A stretch of 64,000 bases of DNA, taken from NCBI RefSeq assembly GCF_001518015.1, contig NZ_LPUY01000025.1, positions 1 to 64,000 of the forward strand, in the 5' to 3' direction. Source of the stretch: Tritonibacter horizontis. Lineage in GTDB: Bacteria; Pseudomonadota; Alphaproteobacteria; Rhodobacterales; Rhodobacteraceae. Positions 43,943-52,103 of this stretch are shown one piece after another (position 1 is the stretch's first letter; the number at the start of each line of letters is the position of its first letter). Below the pieces are notes generated by a model. It saw only the letters and a list, made by a program, of their open reading frames with translations. It was not told the origin of the DNA and ran no database searches. The position numbers and the translations under genes are program-made.

Positions 43943-44098
43943 GGTATTGTCAAGTTGTTGACATCAGCTTGCGAAGCTTGGCATAGGCAGGATCATACTA
44001 CCAATTTCGCGGTGTAATCTGCACAAAGGCTGAAAGCGTTGGAGCGGGCGTGGCGGTATGAAGTTGCGTACAATTGATAGCGGCGGGGACGGATGAAG
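43943..44098 (-). mobile_element. IS6-family fragment, right copy (inverted)
   Basis: The reverse complement of the last 155 bases of the left copy at 41740-41895, with a few differences: element end GGTATTGTCAAGTTG at 43943 and transposase C-terminus FIRPRRYQLYATSYRHARSNAF in the minus direction. The rest of the transposase is missing. With the left copy it brackets the DUF1349/AraC pair. Confidence 0.8.
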
Positions 44099-44268
44099 AG
44101 GTCCGTCCAATCAGTGTTTCCGTTTCAGGTTTATCGAAGATCATTGTGGGTCTTTCCAGACGGAACGCCCTTGTGGGATTATGGACGTCATCCAAGGGCC
44201 TTTGCGTGTGAACATTGCGCCCCAGCTAACCAGCGTGGGAGAATAGTGCGATGCATTCGGCCATTTTC

Positions 44269-44688
44269 TTAGCTAGCCAGGCCTAAGTTGCGTAGCGACT
44301 CAATTGCAACAGCTTCATCCTGATCAGATGACGCCCCTGAAATCCCAATCGACCCAAGTGTGACACCGGCCTTTCGGGTCAGCTCGCCACCGGGCTGGGG
44401 TGCAAAACCTTGGGTGCTAACCGTGGAAATCGACGTTGCGAACCGATCAGGCAGGACACCTTGTTCAAACAGAGCGTACAGCTGCCGTGTGCTCATACCC
44501 ATGCCAATTGCTGCATTGGCCTTGGCAAGAGCAATCGGATGGCGTAGCGACCCTGCCCCGTCCTGAGTTGCGGCGAATTTGATCAGCCCGCCTGCGTCAA
44601 GAATGACGATAGCCAGAGGAGGCAATTGGTGCTGATCTGCCTGTGACAATGCTGCTTCACCCAGAGCCTTCGCAATCTCAAACTGCAT
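44269..44688 (-). CDS. DUF336/HbpS-GlcG-like heme-binding family protein
   Basis: From the ATG at 44688 behind GGGAGG, the protein has 139 residues with the DUF336 pattern: ALGEAALSQADQHQLPPLAIVILDAGGLIKFAATQDGAG, HPIALAKANAAIGMGMSTRQL and a glycine-rich end GGVTLG/SIGISGASSDQDEAVAIESL. Family members bind heme or accompany aromatic and glycolate catabolism. It overlaps the dioxygenase gene by 11 bases and ends the LysR-GSHQR-dioxygenase-DUF336 operon. An upstream frame to 44772 lies inside the dioxygenase gene. Confidence 0.82.
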   Translation of the reverse strand: MQFEIAKALGEAALSQADQHQLPPLAIVILDAGGLIKFAATQDGAGSLRHPIALAKANAAIGMGMSTRQLYALFEQGVLPDRFATSISTVSTQGFAPQPGGELTRKAGVTLGSIGISGASSDQDEAVAIESLRNLGLAS

Positions 44689-45460
44689 ATTGGACCTCCC
44701 ACGCGGCCATCCCGATGGATCCATAGCTGTAGGATCTATGCAGATTGGACATCCTGCTTTCTGGCTGCACATCGCATATCCCAGCGATCACGATCAGAGG
44801 CAGAAAATGCTCGGTTGTGGGGTGGGACGCCCGCCCGATGTCTAGAGTTTGAAACTGGAATAGCTCCGGCCAGTTTCGTTCAACAAGAACGGTTTCAAGC
44901 CAGTCATCAAAGGCCGTGGCCCAATCTGGCGCAGAGGTTCCCTCACGTGCGATATGGCGCAGATTATGCACGGTTGCACCCGAACCGATGACCATGATGT
45001 CCAGCGCCGCCAGCTTTGCTAGGGCGCGCCCAATCTCAAACAGGCTCTGCGGACTGCTCTGTCTGGGCAGGGACAGCTGCACAATGGGAACCTCTGCCTT
45101 GGGGAGCATCAGCATCAAAGGGATCCAGGCCCCGTGATCAAGTCCGCGGTTTTCGTTGTCTGTTACCATGATACCGTCTACGTTGAGCGCGTTCTTTGTT
45201 GTTTTTGCAAGCCAGGGGTCACTCTTTGCGGGGTAGCGCAATGCGTGAAGCGCTGACCCAAACCCACCAAAGTCATGGATGGTCTCCAAGTGATTGGCTG
45301 TGGTTATCTGCAAACCAGAGGATTCCCAATGTGCCGAGATGATCACAATGCCCTTGGGAGCGGGCCGGTTGGCGAGAATGCCGCCCAAGAACTGAGCTGC
45401 AGGAATGTCAGACAGGGCAAGATCCGGTGCGCCGTGGGGCAGAAAAAAGGCGGGCTGCAT
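44678..45460 (-). CDS. LigB-type extradiol ring-cleavage dioxygenase
   Basis: A 260-residue class III extradiol dioxygenase of the 4,5-DOPA dioxygenase (YgiD) type. Metal- and proton-relay histidines are visible: H9 (FLPHGAP), H44 (SAHWES), H109 (LDHGAW), H163 (TVHNLRH) and the HPTTEHFLPL segment. It would open a catechol ring with Fe(II) or Zn(II). It begins two bases after the GSHQR gene and overlaps the DUF336 gene, so all act together, probably on a hydroquinone- or catechol-type compound. Confidence 0.88.
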   Translation of the reverse strand: MQPAFFLPHGAPDLALSDIPAAQFLGGILANRPAPKGIVIISAHWESSGLQITTANHLETIHDFGGFGSALHALRYPAKSDPWLAKTTKNALNVDGIMVTDNENRGLDHGAWIPLMLMLPKAEVPIVQLSLPRQSSPQSLFEIGRALAKLAALDIMVIGSGATVHNLRHIAREGTSAPDWATAFDDWLETVLVERNWPELFQFQTLDIGRASHPTTEHFLPLIVIAGICDVQPESRMSNLHRSYSYGSIGMAAWEVQYAV

Positions 45461-45462
45461 AG

Positions 45463-46425
45463 TTAAAACCCCAGCTCTGACAGGTCCGGCCCTGCTGGGA
45501 CAATGCCGCTTGGGTTCAGCGATTTGATCGAATAGTATCCCGCCTTGATGTGATCTATCCGGACGGTGTCACGAATGCCGGGAATGTCCAGCGTGGTCTT
45601 GAGAAACCGCTGTAAGTTCGGGTAGTCGGCAATGCGACGACGATTGGTTTTGAACAAGCCCACATAAGCCGCATCAAAACGGATCAGGGTAACATAGGCC
45701 CGAAGATCAGATTCGGTGATAGCGTCACCCAACAAAAACCGCCGCCCGTCTGACAAAAGGTCTTCCAGCTTGTCCAGCATTGCAAAAATCTGATCGTTTG
45801 CTTCTTCATAGGCAAATTGAGTGCTGGCAAATCCCGCTTTGTAAACACCATTGTTCAAGTTATCATAAAGCTGGATATTCAGTGCATCGATATCAGCCCG
45901 CATGGCCTCGGGGTATAGATCAACACCGGTACTTGAAAACTTGGAGAATCCCGAGTTCAAGATCCTCAGGATGTCCGCACTTTCATTGTTGACGATACGG
46001 TTTGAATGTTTGTCCCAGAGCACGGGAACTGTCGCCCGGCCAGACACATGGGGGTCACTATGGGTATAAAACCCATGCATATGTGTTGTACCGATCAACT
46101 CGTCATTTGGGTTTGAACCAGGAAAATCCCCGAACTTCCAGCCCTGATCCGAAAGGCGAGGATCAACGACCGAAATTGAAATCACCTCTTCCAGACCTTT
46201 CAGAGCGCGAGCCATCAAAGTGCGCGAGGCCCAAGGGCAAATGTAGGCTACAATCAGATGATACCGGCCAGCAGCTGCAGGAAGCGCGTTTTGCCCTTCG
46301 GGCCCTGGCGTGCCATCGGGAGTGATCCAGCCCCGGAAAACCGAATCCTGCCGGACAAACCGTCCCTTGGCATCAGCGGCCTGTACCGGTTGCCATTCTG
46401 CATCCCATTTTCCATCGACTAGCAT
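45463..46425 (-). CDS. Glutathionyl-hydroquinone reductase (YqjG/PcpF-like)
   Basis: A 320-residue Xi-class glutathione transferase. The N-terminal thioredoxin fold has the catalytic cysteine in AYICPWASRT and the pattern SVVDPRLSDQGWKFG; the C-terminal helical domain has NNGVYKAGFASTQFAYEEA and LGDAITESDLRAYVTLIRFDAAYVGLFKTN. Such enzymes reduce glutathionyl-(chloro)hydroquinones and release GSH, a repair step in chlorinated aromatic degradation. It starts the operon with the dioxygenase; a LysR gene lies just upstream on the same strand. Confidence 0.9.
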   Translation of the reverse strand: MLVDGKWDAEWQPVQAADAKGRFVRQDSVFRGWITPDGTPGPEGQNALPAAAGRYHLIVAYICPWASRTLMARALKGLEEVISISVVDPRLSDQGWKFGDFPGSNPNDELIGTTHMHGFYTHSDPHVSGRATVPVLWDKHSNRIVNNESADILRILNSGFSKFSSTGVDLYPEAMRADIDALNIQLYDNLNNGVYKAGFASTQFAYEEANDQIFAMLDKLEDLLSDGRRFLLGDAITESDLRAYVTLIRFDAAYVGLFKTNRRRIADYPNLQRFLKTTLDIPGIRDTVRIDHIKAGYYSIKSLNPSGIVPAGPDLSELGF

Positions 46426-46529
46426 CGCATATCTCCATCTTCATGTGTTTGCATAAGATAGGGGAAGGCATGCCGTGTGATAATCTGGCAAAAAAGGGCA
46501 ATACAATCAACGACACGTTGATAGTAGAG

Positions 46530-47411
46530 TTAGCGCAGAGCAGATCGCATGAAATCAACAAAGACTCGAACCTTTGTCGAAAGATGGCGGTTTTCCAGAT
46601 AGACCGCAAACAGGCCAAGGCTCTCAGGCCAGAACGGCTTGAGTACAGGCATCAGCCTGCCAGCCTCTAGATCGTCGGCCACGACATATTCCGGGCTAAG
46701 CAAAATGCCAGCATCTTTCAGCGCAAATCGACGGGCAGCGCTTGCGCTGTTGGCACGCAGTCTTCCTTTAACGTCTATCCGTTCCGGTCCATCAGGCCCG
46801 GCAAATCGCCAACCAGTTCCAAATCGATAATTGCTGTCGATGATACAGTCATGAGAAAGCAGGTCACTGGGCTTTTCGGGGTTGCCCTGTGTCATGATGT
46901 ACTGCGGGCTGGCGGAATAGGTCAGCCGTGTTTCGGAAATCCTGGTCGCGACAAAGCTGGAATCCTCAAGATCCCCAATGCGGATGGCAACATCGATCCC
47001 TTCGTCCATCAGATTGGCGTATCGGTCGGACAGGCGCAGGTCGATCTGAACCTGGGGAAAGGTCAGAGCAAAATCAGCAATAGCGTCCGCCAGATAGAGT
47101 TCGCCATAAGTTGCGGGCGCGGCGACCGTCAACTTGCCCTGCGGCGCGCGATGATCGTTGCGCACCGCGGCTGTCAATTCGTTGAAATCCTCCAAAAGCT
47201 GAGTGCACTTGTCGAGGAAGGCCGCCCCCGTTTCCGTCAGCCGTACATTGCGCGTCGAGCGAATAAACATCTGCGCGCCCAGCTGGTCTTCCAGGGTTCG
47301 CACATATTTGCTGACCAGTTGTGGCGAGGTACCAAGCCGATTTGCGGCGCTCGTAAACGATTTGGTTTCAGCAACGGCAACATAGGCATTCATCATGTCA
47401 ATACGATCCAT
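46530..47411 (-). CDS. LysR-family transcriptional regulator
   Basis: The ATG at 47411 (MDRIDMMNAYVAVAETKSFTSAANRLGTSPQLVSKYVRTLE) gives 293 residues of a CrgA/DsdC-like LysR protein; the upstream frame to 47495 is an unlikely leader. It has an intact DNA-binding domain and effector domain. It is on the same strand as the GSHQR operon, 104 bases upstream, and divergent from the membrane protein and YceI genes at 47524, so it may control either. Confidence 0.85.
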   Translation of the reverse strand: MDRIDMMNAYVAVAETKSFTSAANRLGTSPQLVSKYVRTLEDQLGAQMFIRSTRNVRLTETGAAFLDKCTQLLEDFNELTAAVRNDHRAPQGKLTVAAPATYGELYLADAIADFALTFPQVQIDLRLSDRYANLMDEGIDVAIRIGDLEDSSFVATRISETRLTYSASPQYIMTQGNPEKPSDLLSHDCIIDSNYRFGTGWRFAGPDGPERIDVKGRLRANSASAARRFALKDAGILLSPEYVVADDLEAGRLMPVLKPFWPESLGLFAVYLENRHLSTKVRVFVDFMRSALR

Positions 47412-47523
47412 GACTATCAACGTACCAGTGATAATCATTAAACAGAACCCTGTCTTTTTTACAAAAGGGTGAAGAAGTATCTGATTAGCAACCACGGTCT
47501 AGTCGCGTTCAGAGGTCTGCCTG

Positions 47524-48342
47524 ATGATTGCAAAACTGATACTCCTGCCTTTAGTCCTCGGCCTCGCGGTTTCCGCCGTGTCGCATTTTTCGTCACGTGC
47601 GATGTTCCAAAGCGTGCTGATTGCGAGTGGCCTGGTGCTGGTGGCAATCCTTCAGCTAGGAATGCCTCCGTTCCCGCCGATCTCTTCAAAGCACAAGATT
47701 ATCCATTTGCTGCTGCTGAACTGCGTCACCGCTCCGATGATCCCCAAAACTCAGACCCCCACCCGCCTGTTCGGGACAGCGGCCATCATCGCAACCGCGT
47801 TTCTTTGGCTCAATTGGCGCCGGTTTTCCGTCGGAATGCCACTGGAGCCAATTGTCCTGTCTGCCTTAACTCTTGCCGCTGTGCTGGCCGGGGTCGCACG
47901 CGCAGATCGCGTGGAAGACCATCCCTACCTCTGGCCAGTTGCCCTGTTCGTAACCATGCTCGCAACGGGTCTGGTCGGATTGCTGAGTGGCTATCTCGGC
48001 CTTGGGCAACTGGCACTTGGCTTTACTGCATTCCTGGGGGGGATCTTACTGGTTCTCTATACAGGTATGCTGGTTGCCCGGCCCAAGCATGCCTTCAGCG
48101 TTCCTGCCGTATTCTCTTGGATTTCGCTCACAACGCTAGGCTTGCTGGGCACTAGCCTCGCAAGCTTCGCAACCAACTTGCATCCTTTTGCCTATGTCCT
48201 GCTGCTTTTGACGCTCATGTCGCCAGTCGTCGCAAGACGGGTTCCGAAGATGCAGTCCTTGATGTTGCCACCAATCATCTTTGGCACCATCGCAGCAGTT
48301 CCCGCTGGTAGCGCCGTTCTTGTTGCTTTCCTTCACTTTTAA
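47524..48342 (+). CDS. Polytopic membrane protein of unknown function
   Basis: A 272-residue, very hydrophobic protein with about eight membrane helices. No conserved transporter or enzyme motif is recognised; short charged loops include SSKHKIIHLLLLN and WRRFSVG. It starts 112 bases from the divergent LysR gene and is followed after 32 bases by a YceI gene in the same direction, so the two may form one operon. A cytochrome-like or quinone-related role would fit the neighbour but is not shown. Confidence 0.65.
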   Translation: MIAKLILLPLVLGLAVSAVSHFSSRAMFQSVLIASGLVLVAILQLGMPPFPPISSKHKIIHLLLLNCVTAPMIPKTQTPTRLFGTAAIIATAFLWLNWRRFSVGMPLEPIVLSALTLAAVLAGVARADRVEDHPYLWPVALFVTMLATGLVGLLSGYLGLGQLALGFTAFLGGILLVLYTGMLVARPKHAFSVPAVFSWISLTTLGLLGTSLASFATNLHPFAYVLLLLTLMSPVVARRVPKMQSLMLPPIIFGTIAAVPAGSAVLVAFLHF

Positions 48343-48374
48343 ACCTTCCCATCAACTTCGTTCAGGAGACTAAA

Positions 48375-48959
48375 ATGACCATTCTCTCAAAAACTGCGCT
48401 TGCCGCCACGATGGTTTTTGCAAGCACAATGGCCAATGCCGCCGATCTTTATTCCGTGCATGAAGACCACACCTGGGTGACCTTCAGCGTAAGTCATGCG
48501 GGTTGGGCCAATGCGCGCGGTATGTTTCGCAATGTCACCGGTGAGATAAATTTCGACAAAGAGGATGTTGCGAACAGCTCTGTCGCGGTGACGCTTGATG
48601 CAGCAAGCCTTGATACCAATTCAGAACAGCGCGACCGGGATATGGCTGGTCCAGATTTTCTGAATTCTGTCGAATTTCCACAGATCACTTTTGAAAGCAC
48701 CCGCATCGAGAAAACAGGTGACAAGATGGGGGTCGTCTATGGCGATATGACGATGGTCGGCGTCACCCGCGAAATCGCACTTGATGTCATTTGGAACGCA
48801 GAGTTCCCGCTGCCCTGGGATCAATCGACGGTAAAAACCGGTTTCTCTGCAACCGGTCAGATTGATGGGACCGACTTCGGCCTGAACAGCCTCGTTGATT
48901 TTGGCTTGGGTCCGGTGATTGACATCGCGATTGACCTCGAAGCCATTCGCCAAGACTAA
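48375..48959 (+). CDS. yceI: YceI-family exported lipid/quinone-binding protein
   Basis: A 194-residue YceI protein with signal peptide (cut near MANAA/D). The mature lipocalin-like barrel has the family pattern DLYSVHEDHTWVTFSVSHAGWANARGMFRNVTGEI, KEDVANSSVAVTLDAASLDTN, RDMAGPDFLNSVEFPQITFES and DVIWNAEFPLPWD...TDFGLNSLVDFGLGPVIDIAIDLEA. YceI proteins bind polyisoprenoids or quinones in the periplasm. Two more YceI genes are at 59127 and 60286. A strong terminator follows. Confidence 0.92.
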   Translation: MTILSKTALAATMVFASTMANAADLYSVHEDHTWVTFSVSHAGWANARGMFRNVTGEINFDKEDVANSSVAVTLDAASLDTNSEQRDRDMAGPDFLNSVEFPQITFESTRIEKTGDKMGVVYGDMTMVGVTREIALDVIWNAEFPLPWDQSTVKTGFSATGQIDGTDFGLNSLVDFGLGPVIDIAIDLEAIRQD

Positions 48960-48974
48960 ATTCGACCATTTGAT

Positions 48975-49006
48975 GTGCGGCACGGCCAGCCCGTGCCGCA
49001 CCATTT
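48975..49006 (+). terminator. Intrinsic terminator after yceI
   Basis: GTGCGGCACGG and its complement (48975-48985 and 48991-49001) form a perfect 11-base stem with a 5-base loop, followed by CATTTTC. It lies 16 bases after the YceI stop. Confidence 0.85.
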
Positions 49007-49101
49007 TCTATCTCGTAGCGGCACCAGCAGATTAATCGTCGGCTGAATACTCCACAATCGATGGAGGTTGCGTCGTTCTGGGCCCGCGATATGATTCAGT
49101 T

Positions 49102-49977
49102 ATGGAATTTCGACAGCTTAGATATTTTGTGGCAGTTGCCGAGGAGGGGAATATTGGACGCGCGGCCCAGCGGCTCAATGTCTCCCAACCCCCCGTAAGT
49201 CGGCAAATCCTTGCCCTGGAACAGGAACTCGGCACGCAATTGTTGCGCAGGACACCGTTTGGCGTGACTTTGACCGATGCGGGCAGTGTGTTTTTCCGAG
49301 ATGCGCAGGTTGTTCTCGCAAACTCTCGAAATGCCGTTGACCGCGCGCAGGCGGTGGATCGCGGTGAAATTGGGCGACTGGATATTGGTTTCATGGGGGC
49401 AACAGTCTATGCAGCAGTCCCTTCCGCAATCAAAACCCTGAAGAAGCAGAACCCCAGTATCTCGCTATCCCTGACGCAAATGAATAAAACCGAGCAGATC
49501 AACGCAATCCGTGAAGGCCGGATACATGTTGGGTTTGGCCGGTATTTTGCAGAAACTGCAGGGATCACTGTCCGACATCTATCTGCCGAAAAGATGGTTG
49601 CTGCTGTACCGCTAAGCCACCCCTTAGCAACGCAAGATACGGTTCGTTTGTTGGAATTGGCAGGCTCCCCTATTGTAGGATATCCGTCAGTAGACCGACC
49701 CAACCTGACAGACGAAATCATCTCGATTTTTCGGTCAGCGAACCATGAAATTGAAATGGTGGATGTTGTCGGAGATTCCAACGCAGCACTGTGCATGGTG
49801 GCCAGCGGCGATGTTTGCACTCTTGTTCCGATGTCTGTGACAATCGTGGATTTTCCGGATGTTAACTACATTCCAATCGAAGACGACCACACCAAGATCA
49901 AAACCAGCTTCATTCACTCGTCAGAATATGTTGCGCCTGTGTTGCGTGTTTTTCTTGATAGCCTCGGTTTTCAGTAA
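49102..49977 (+). CDS. CatR/ClcR-type LysR regulator
   Basis: The 291-residue protein starts MEFRQLRYFVAVAEEGNIGRAAQRLNVSQPPVSRQILALEQELG, the N-terminus characteristic of CatM/BenM/ClcR regulators, which sense muconates or chloromuconates. It is encoded in the same direction as, and 109 bases ahead of, the intradiol dioxygenase. That gap contains TCCAAT...ATTGGA inverted segments (about 49989-50028) that could be the binding site. Co-directional placement is less common than the divergent layout of clc/cat operons. Confidence 0.88.
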   Translation: MEFRQLRYFVAVAEEGNIGRAAQRLNVSQPPVSRQILALEQELGTQLLRRTPFGVTLTDAGSVFFRDAQVVLANSRNAVDRAQAVDRGEIGRLDIGFMGATVYAAVPSAIKTLKKQNPSISLSLTQMNKTEQINAIREGRIHVGFGRYFAETAGITVRHLSAEKMVAAVPLSHPLATQDTVRLLELAGSPIVGYPSVDRPNLTDEIISIFRSANHEIEMVDVVGDSNAALCMVASGDVCTLVPMSVTIVDFPDVNYIPIEDDHTKIKTSFIHSSEYVAPVLRVFLDSLGFQ

Positions 49978-50086
49978 GATAAGGTCATTCCAATTTGGTA
50001 TCGAGAGCAGCCTCAATTGGTATTGGACCGCATGAGCGCCTTAACGTTAGTTTTCTGCCTAAGGTTCGCTGACAGGAGGAGGTAAC

Positions 50087-50860
50087 ATGTCTGACAGAGT
50101 GAAAGAAGTTGTCCCGGATTTAATCTACGCTATCCGCTCAACCCTGAAAAAGCACGGGGTCACGTTCGAGGAATACGGGGCCGCGATGCAGTACCTGATC
50201 CGAGTGCAGGAAACCGGCGAAGTTCCTCTGTTTGTTGACGCTTTTTTCAACGCCACCATTGTCGAGATCGACAATGTGACCCGCGAGGGAACGCAAGCGG
50301 ATATTCAAGGGCCGTACTATCTCAACTCAGAAGCATACCAGATTATTTCGGAACGCCTTCCACATCGTCCAATAGATGAAAACGCGCAGGACATGGTCAT
50401 TCGCGGTCAGATCACAGATACTGACGGCAACCCCCTCGCTGGTGCAGAGCTGGATATCTGGCATTCAACTCCGGATGGTCTGTATTCAGGCGTTCATGAC
50501 GGCATTGATGCCAAATACTGCCGCGGGCGGGTTATCACAGATGCTCAAGGGCGCTACAGTGTCAAATCGAAACTGCCGGTGCCATATCAAATTCCGAACC
50601 AGGGCCCCACTGGCGAACTTCTAGAGCAGCACCTTGGTCGCCATTCCTGGAGACCGGCCCATATTCACTTCTGGGCGCGTGCTGACGGGCGGCGTGATCT
50701 CATAAACCAAGCCTACTTTGAAAATGGTGAGTGGGTTGGTGATGACTGTTGCGAAACTGATCACCTTGATCTGGTGGTTCCTGAACTCATCGAAAACGGT
50801 GCGCGGGTCATGGAAGTGAACTTTGCGCTCGATCCAGCACTGGCCATCGCCGCGGAATAA
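50087..50860 (+). CDS. Intradiol (chloro)catechol/hydroxyquinol 1,2-dioxygenase
   Basis: A 257-residue non-heme Fe(III) intradiol dioxygenase behind a strong AGGAGG site. An N-terminal dimerisation domain is followed by the catalytic domain: QGPYYLNSEAYQI, GNPLAGAELDIWHSTPDGLYSG, and the iron ligands in KYCRGRVITD and PVPYQIPNQGPTGELL (Tyr) and WRPAHIHFWA (two His). It cleaves a catechol, chlorocatechol or hydroxyquinol ring to a muconate or maleylacetate. The neighbouring cycloisomerase favours a catechol type; maleylacetate reductase fits chlorocatechol or hydroxyquinol. Confidence 0.9.
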   Translation: MSDRVKEVVPDLIYAIRSTLKKHGVTFEEYGAAMQYLIRVQETGEVPLFVDAFFNATIVEIDNVTREGTQADIQGPYYLNSEAYQIISERLPHRPIDENAQDMVIRGQITDTDGNPLAGAELDIWHSTPDGLYSGVHDGIDAKYCRGRVITDAQGRYSVKSKLPVPYQIPNQGPTGELLEQHLGRHSWRPAHIHFWARADGRRDLINQAYFENGEWVGDDCCETDHLDLVVPELIENGARVMEVNFALDPALAIAAE

Positions 50861-51024
50861 GCCGCGCCAAGGATGGGATTTTCGAAATCACGCAAAGAGT
50901 TGTCACTGTTGATTTGACGGTGGCAACAAACACCCCCGCAAGCTCTCCGTACAGAGGCCCTGCGCCTGAAAGCTGCGCTTGATTGGCAGGCCGCCTCGGG
51001 AAAATGTGAACAAAAGGCATTGAA

Positions 51025-52101
51025 ATGTCCAAATCTATTCAAAGCATCAACGGTCAGAAAATACGGTTTGGCGCGGGAATCCGGGATCAGGTAAGCCAAG
51101 AGATGGAGGCATCAGGTCTTGGAAAAGCGCTGGTTCTGTCCACAGAATTTCAAGCGGAAATGGCTGAGGGCGTCGCAAAATCAATGGGCGCAAAAACCGG
51201 TGGGATCTTTTCTGGCGCGACAATGCACACGCCGGTCGAGGTAACCGAACAGGCCATGGAGGCTGTCGCTGCCAGCGGCGCGGATTGCGTAGTTGCCGTT
51301 GGGGGAGGGTCGACAACGGGCTTGGGCAAGGCAATTGCCCTGCGCACCGACCTGCCACAAATCGTCATTCCAACGACCTACGCTGGCAGCGAAGCAACGT
51401 CGATTTTGGGACAGACCGAGAACGGCGTGAAGACCACTCGGAAGGCACCAGGAATTCTGCCCGAGATTGTCCTCTACGACCCAGAGCTGGTCGCAAGCCT
51501 GCCCGTACCGCTGACGATGACCAGCGGCCTAAATGCAATCGCGCATTCAGCCGAAGGCTTGTATGCGAAAGAACGCCGTGATGAGATCAGTAGACTTGCC
51601 CGTGAGGGTATTCGAGCCATGGCAAAGGGCCTGCCAATTCTGAAAGGTGACCCCGGAAATCTTAAAGCACGCGAAGAGACATTGTATGGGGCCTGGGCCT
51701 GTGGCACCGTTCTGGGAGAGGTCGGCATGGCGCTGCACCACAAGATTTGCCACACGCTTGGCGGCACACTTAATCTGCCTCACTCTGAAACCCACGCTAT
51801 AATTTTGCCGCACGCGATTGCCTACAACGAAGTGGAAGTGCCTGATCTACTTGCTCCGATAGTGGCCATTCTGGGCGGTGATACCCCAAGCCAGGCACTT
51901 TGGCATTTTTCCCAAAAACTGGGTGCGCCGCGGTCATTGCTAGAGCTAGGCGTTTCTGAAAAGGATATTGACCGGATCATCGAGGTTTCGCTCGTTAATG
52001 CCTATTGGAACCCCAGAGAGATCAGCCGAAATGGGCTGCGTGTTTTGCTGATGAACGCGCTGGCAGGTAATCCGCCATCCTCTTCCAAAGAGGCGGCATA
52101 G
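51025..52101 (+). CDS. Maleylacetate reductase
   Basis: A 358-residue iron-containing alcohol dehydrogenase family enzyme of the maleylacetate reductase type. NAD-binding GGGSTTGLGKAIAL, IVIPTTYAGSEATSILGQTE and HHKICHTLGGTLNLPHSETHAIILPH are characteristic. It reduces maleylacetate to 3-oxoadipate, the step that joins chlorocatechol or hydroxyquinol degradation to the ketoadipate pathway. It lies 164 bases after the dioxygenase and two bases before the cycloisomerase. Confidence 0.92.
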   Translation: MSKSIQSINGQKIRFGAGIRDQVSQEMEASGLGKALVLSTEFQAEMAEGVAKSMGAKTGGIFSGATMHTPVEVTEQAMEAVAASGADCVVAVGGGSTTGLGKAIALRTDLPQIVIPTTYAGSEATSILGQTENGVKTTRKAPGILPEIVLYDPELVASLPVPLTMTSGLNAIAHSAEGLYAKERRDEISRLAREGIRAMAKGLPILKGDPGNLKAREETLYGAWACGTVLGEVGMALHHKICHTLGGTLNLPHSETHAIILPHAIAYNEVEVPDLLAPIVAILGGDTPSQALWHFSQKLGAPRSLLELGVSEKDIDRIIEVSLVNAYWNPREISRNGLRVLLMNALAGNPPSSSKEAA

Positions 52102-52103
52102 AT

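Noticed and set aside
43998-44195. Minus-strand frame of 65 codons next to the right IS6 copy
   Set aside because: The first 32 codons look protein-like and may be the start of a truncated gene, but the start is TTG, the rest is IS6 sequence and no family is recognised.
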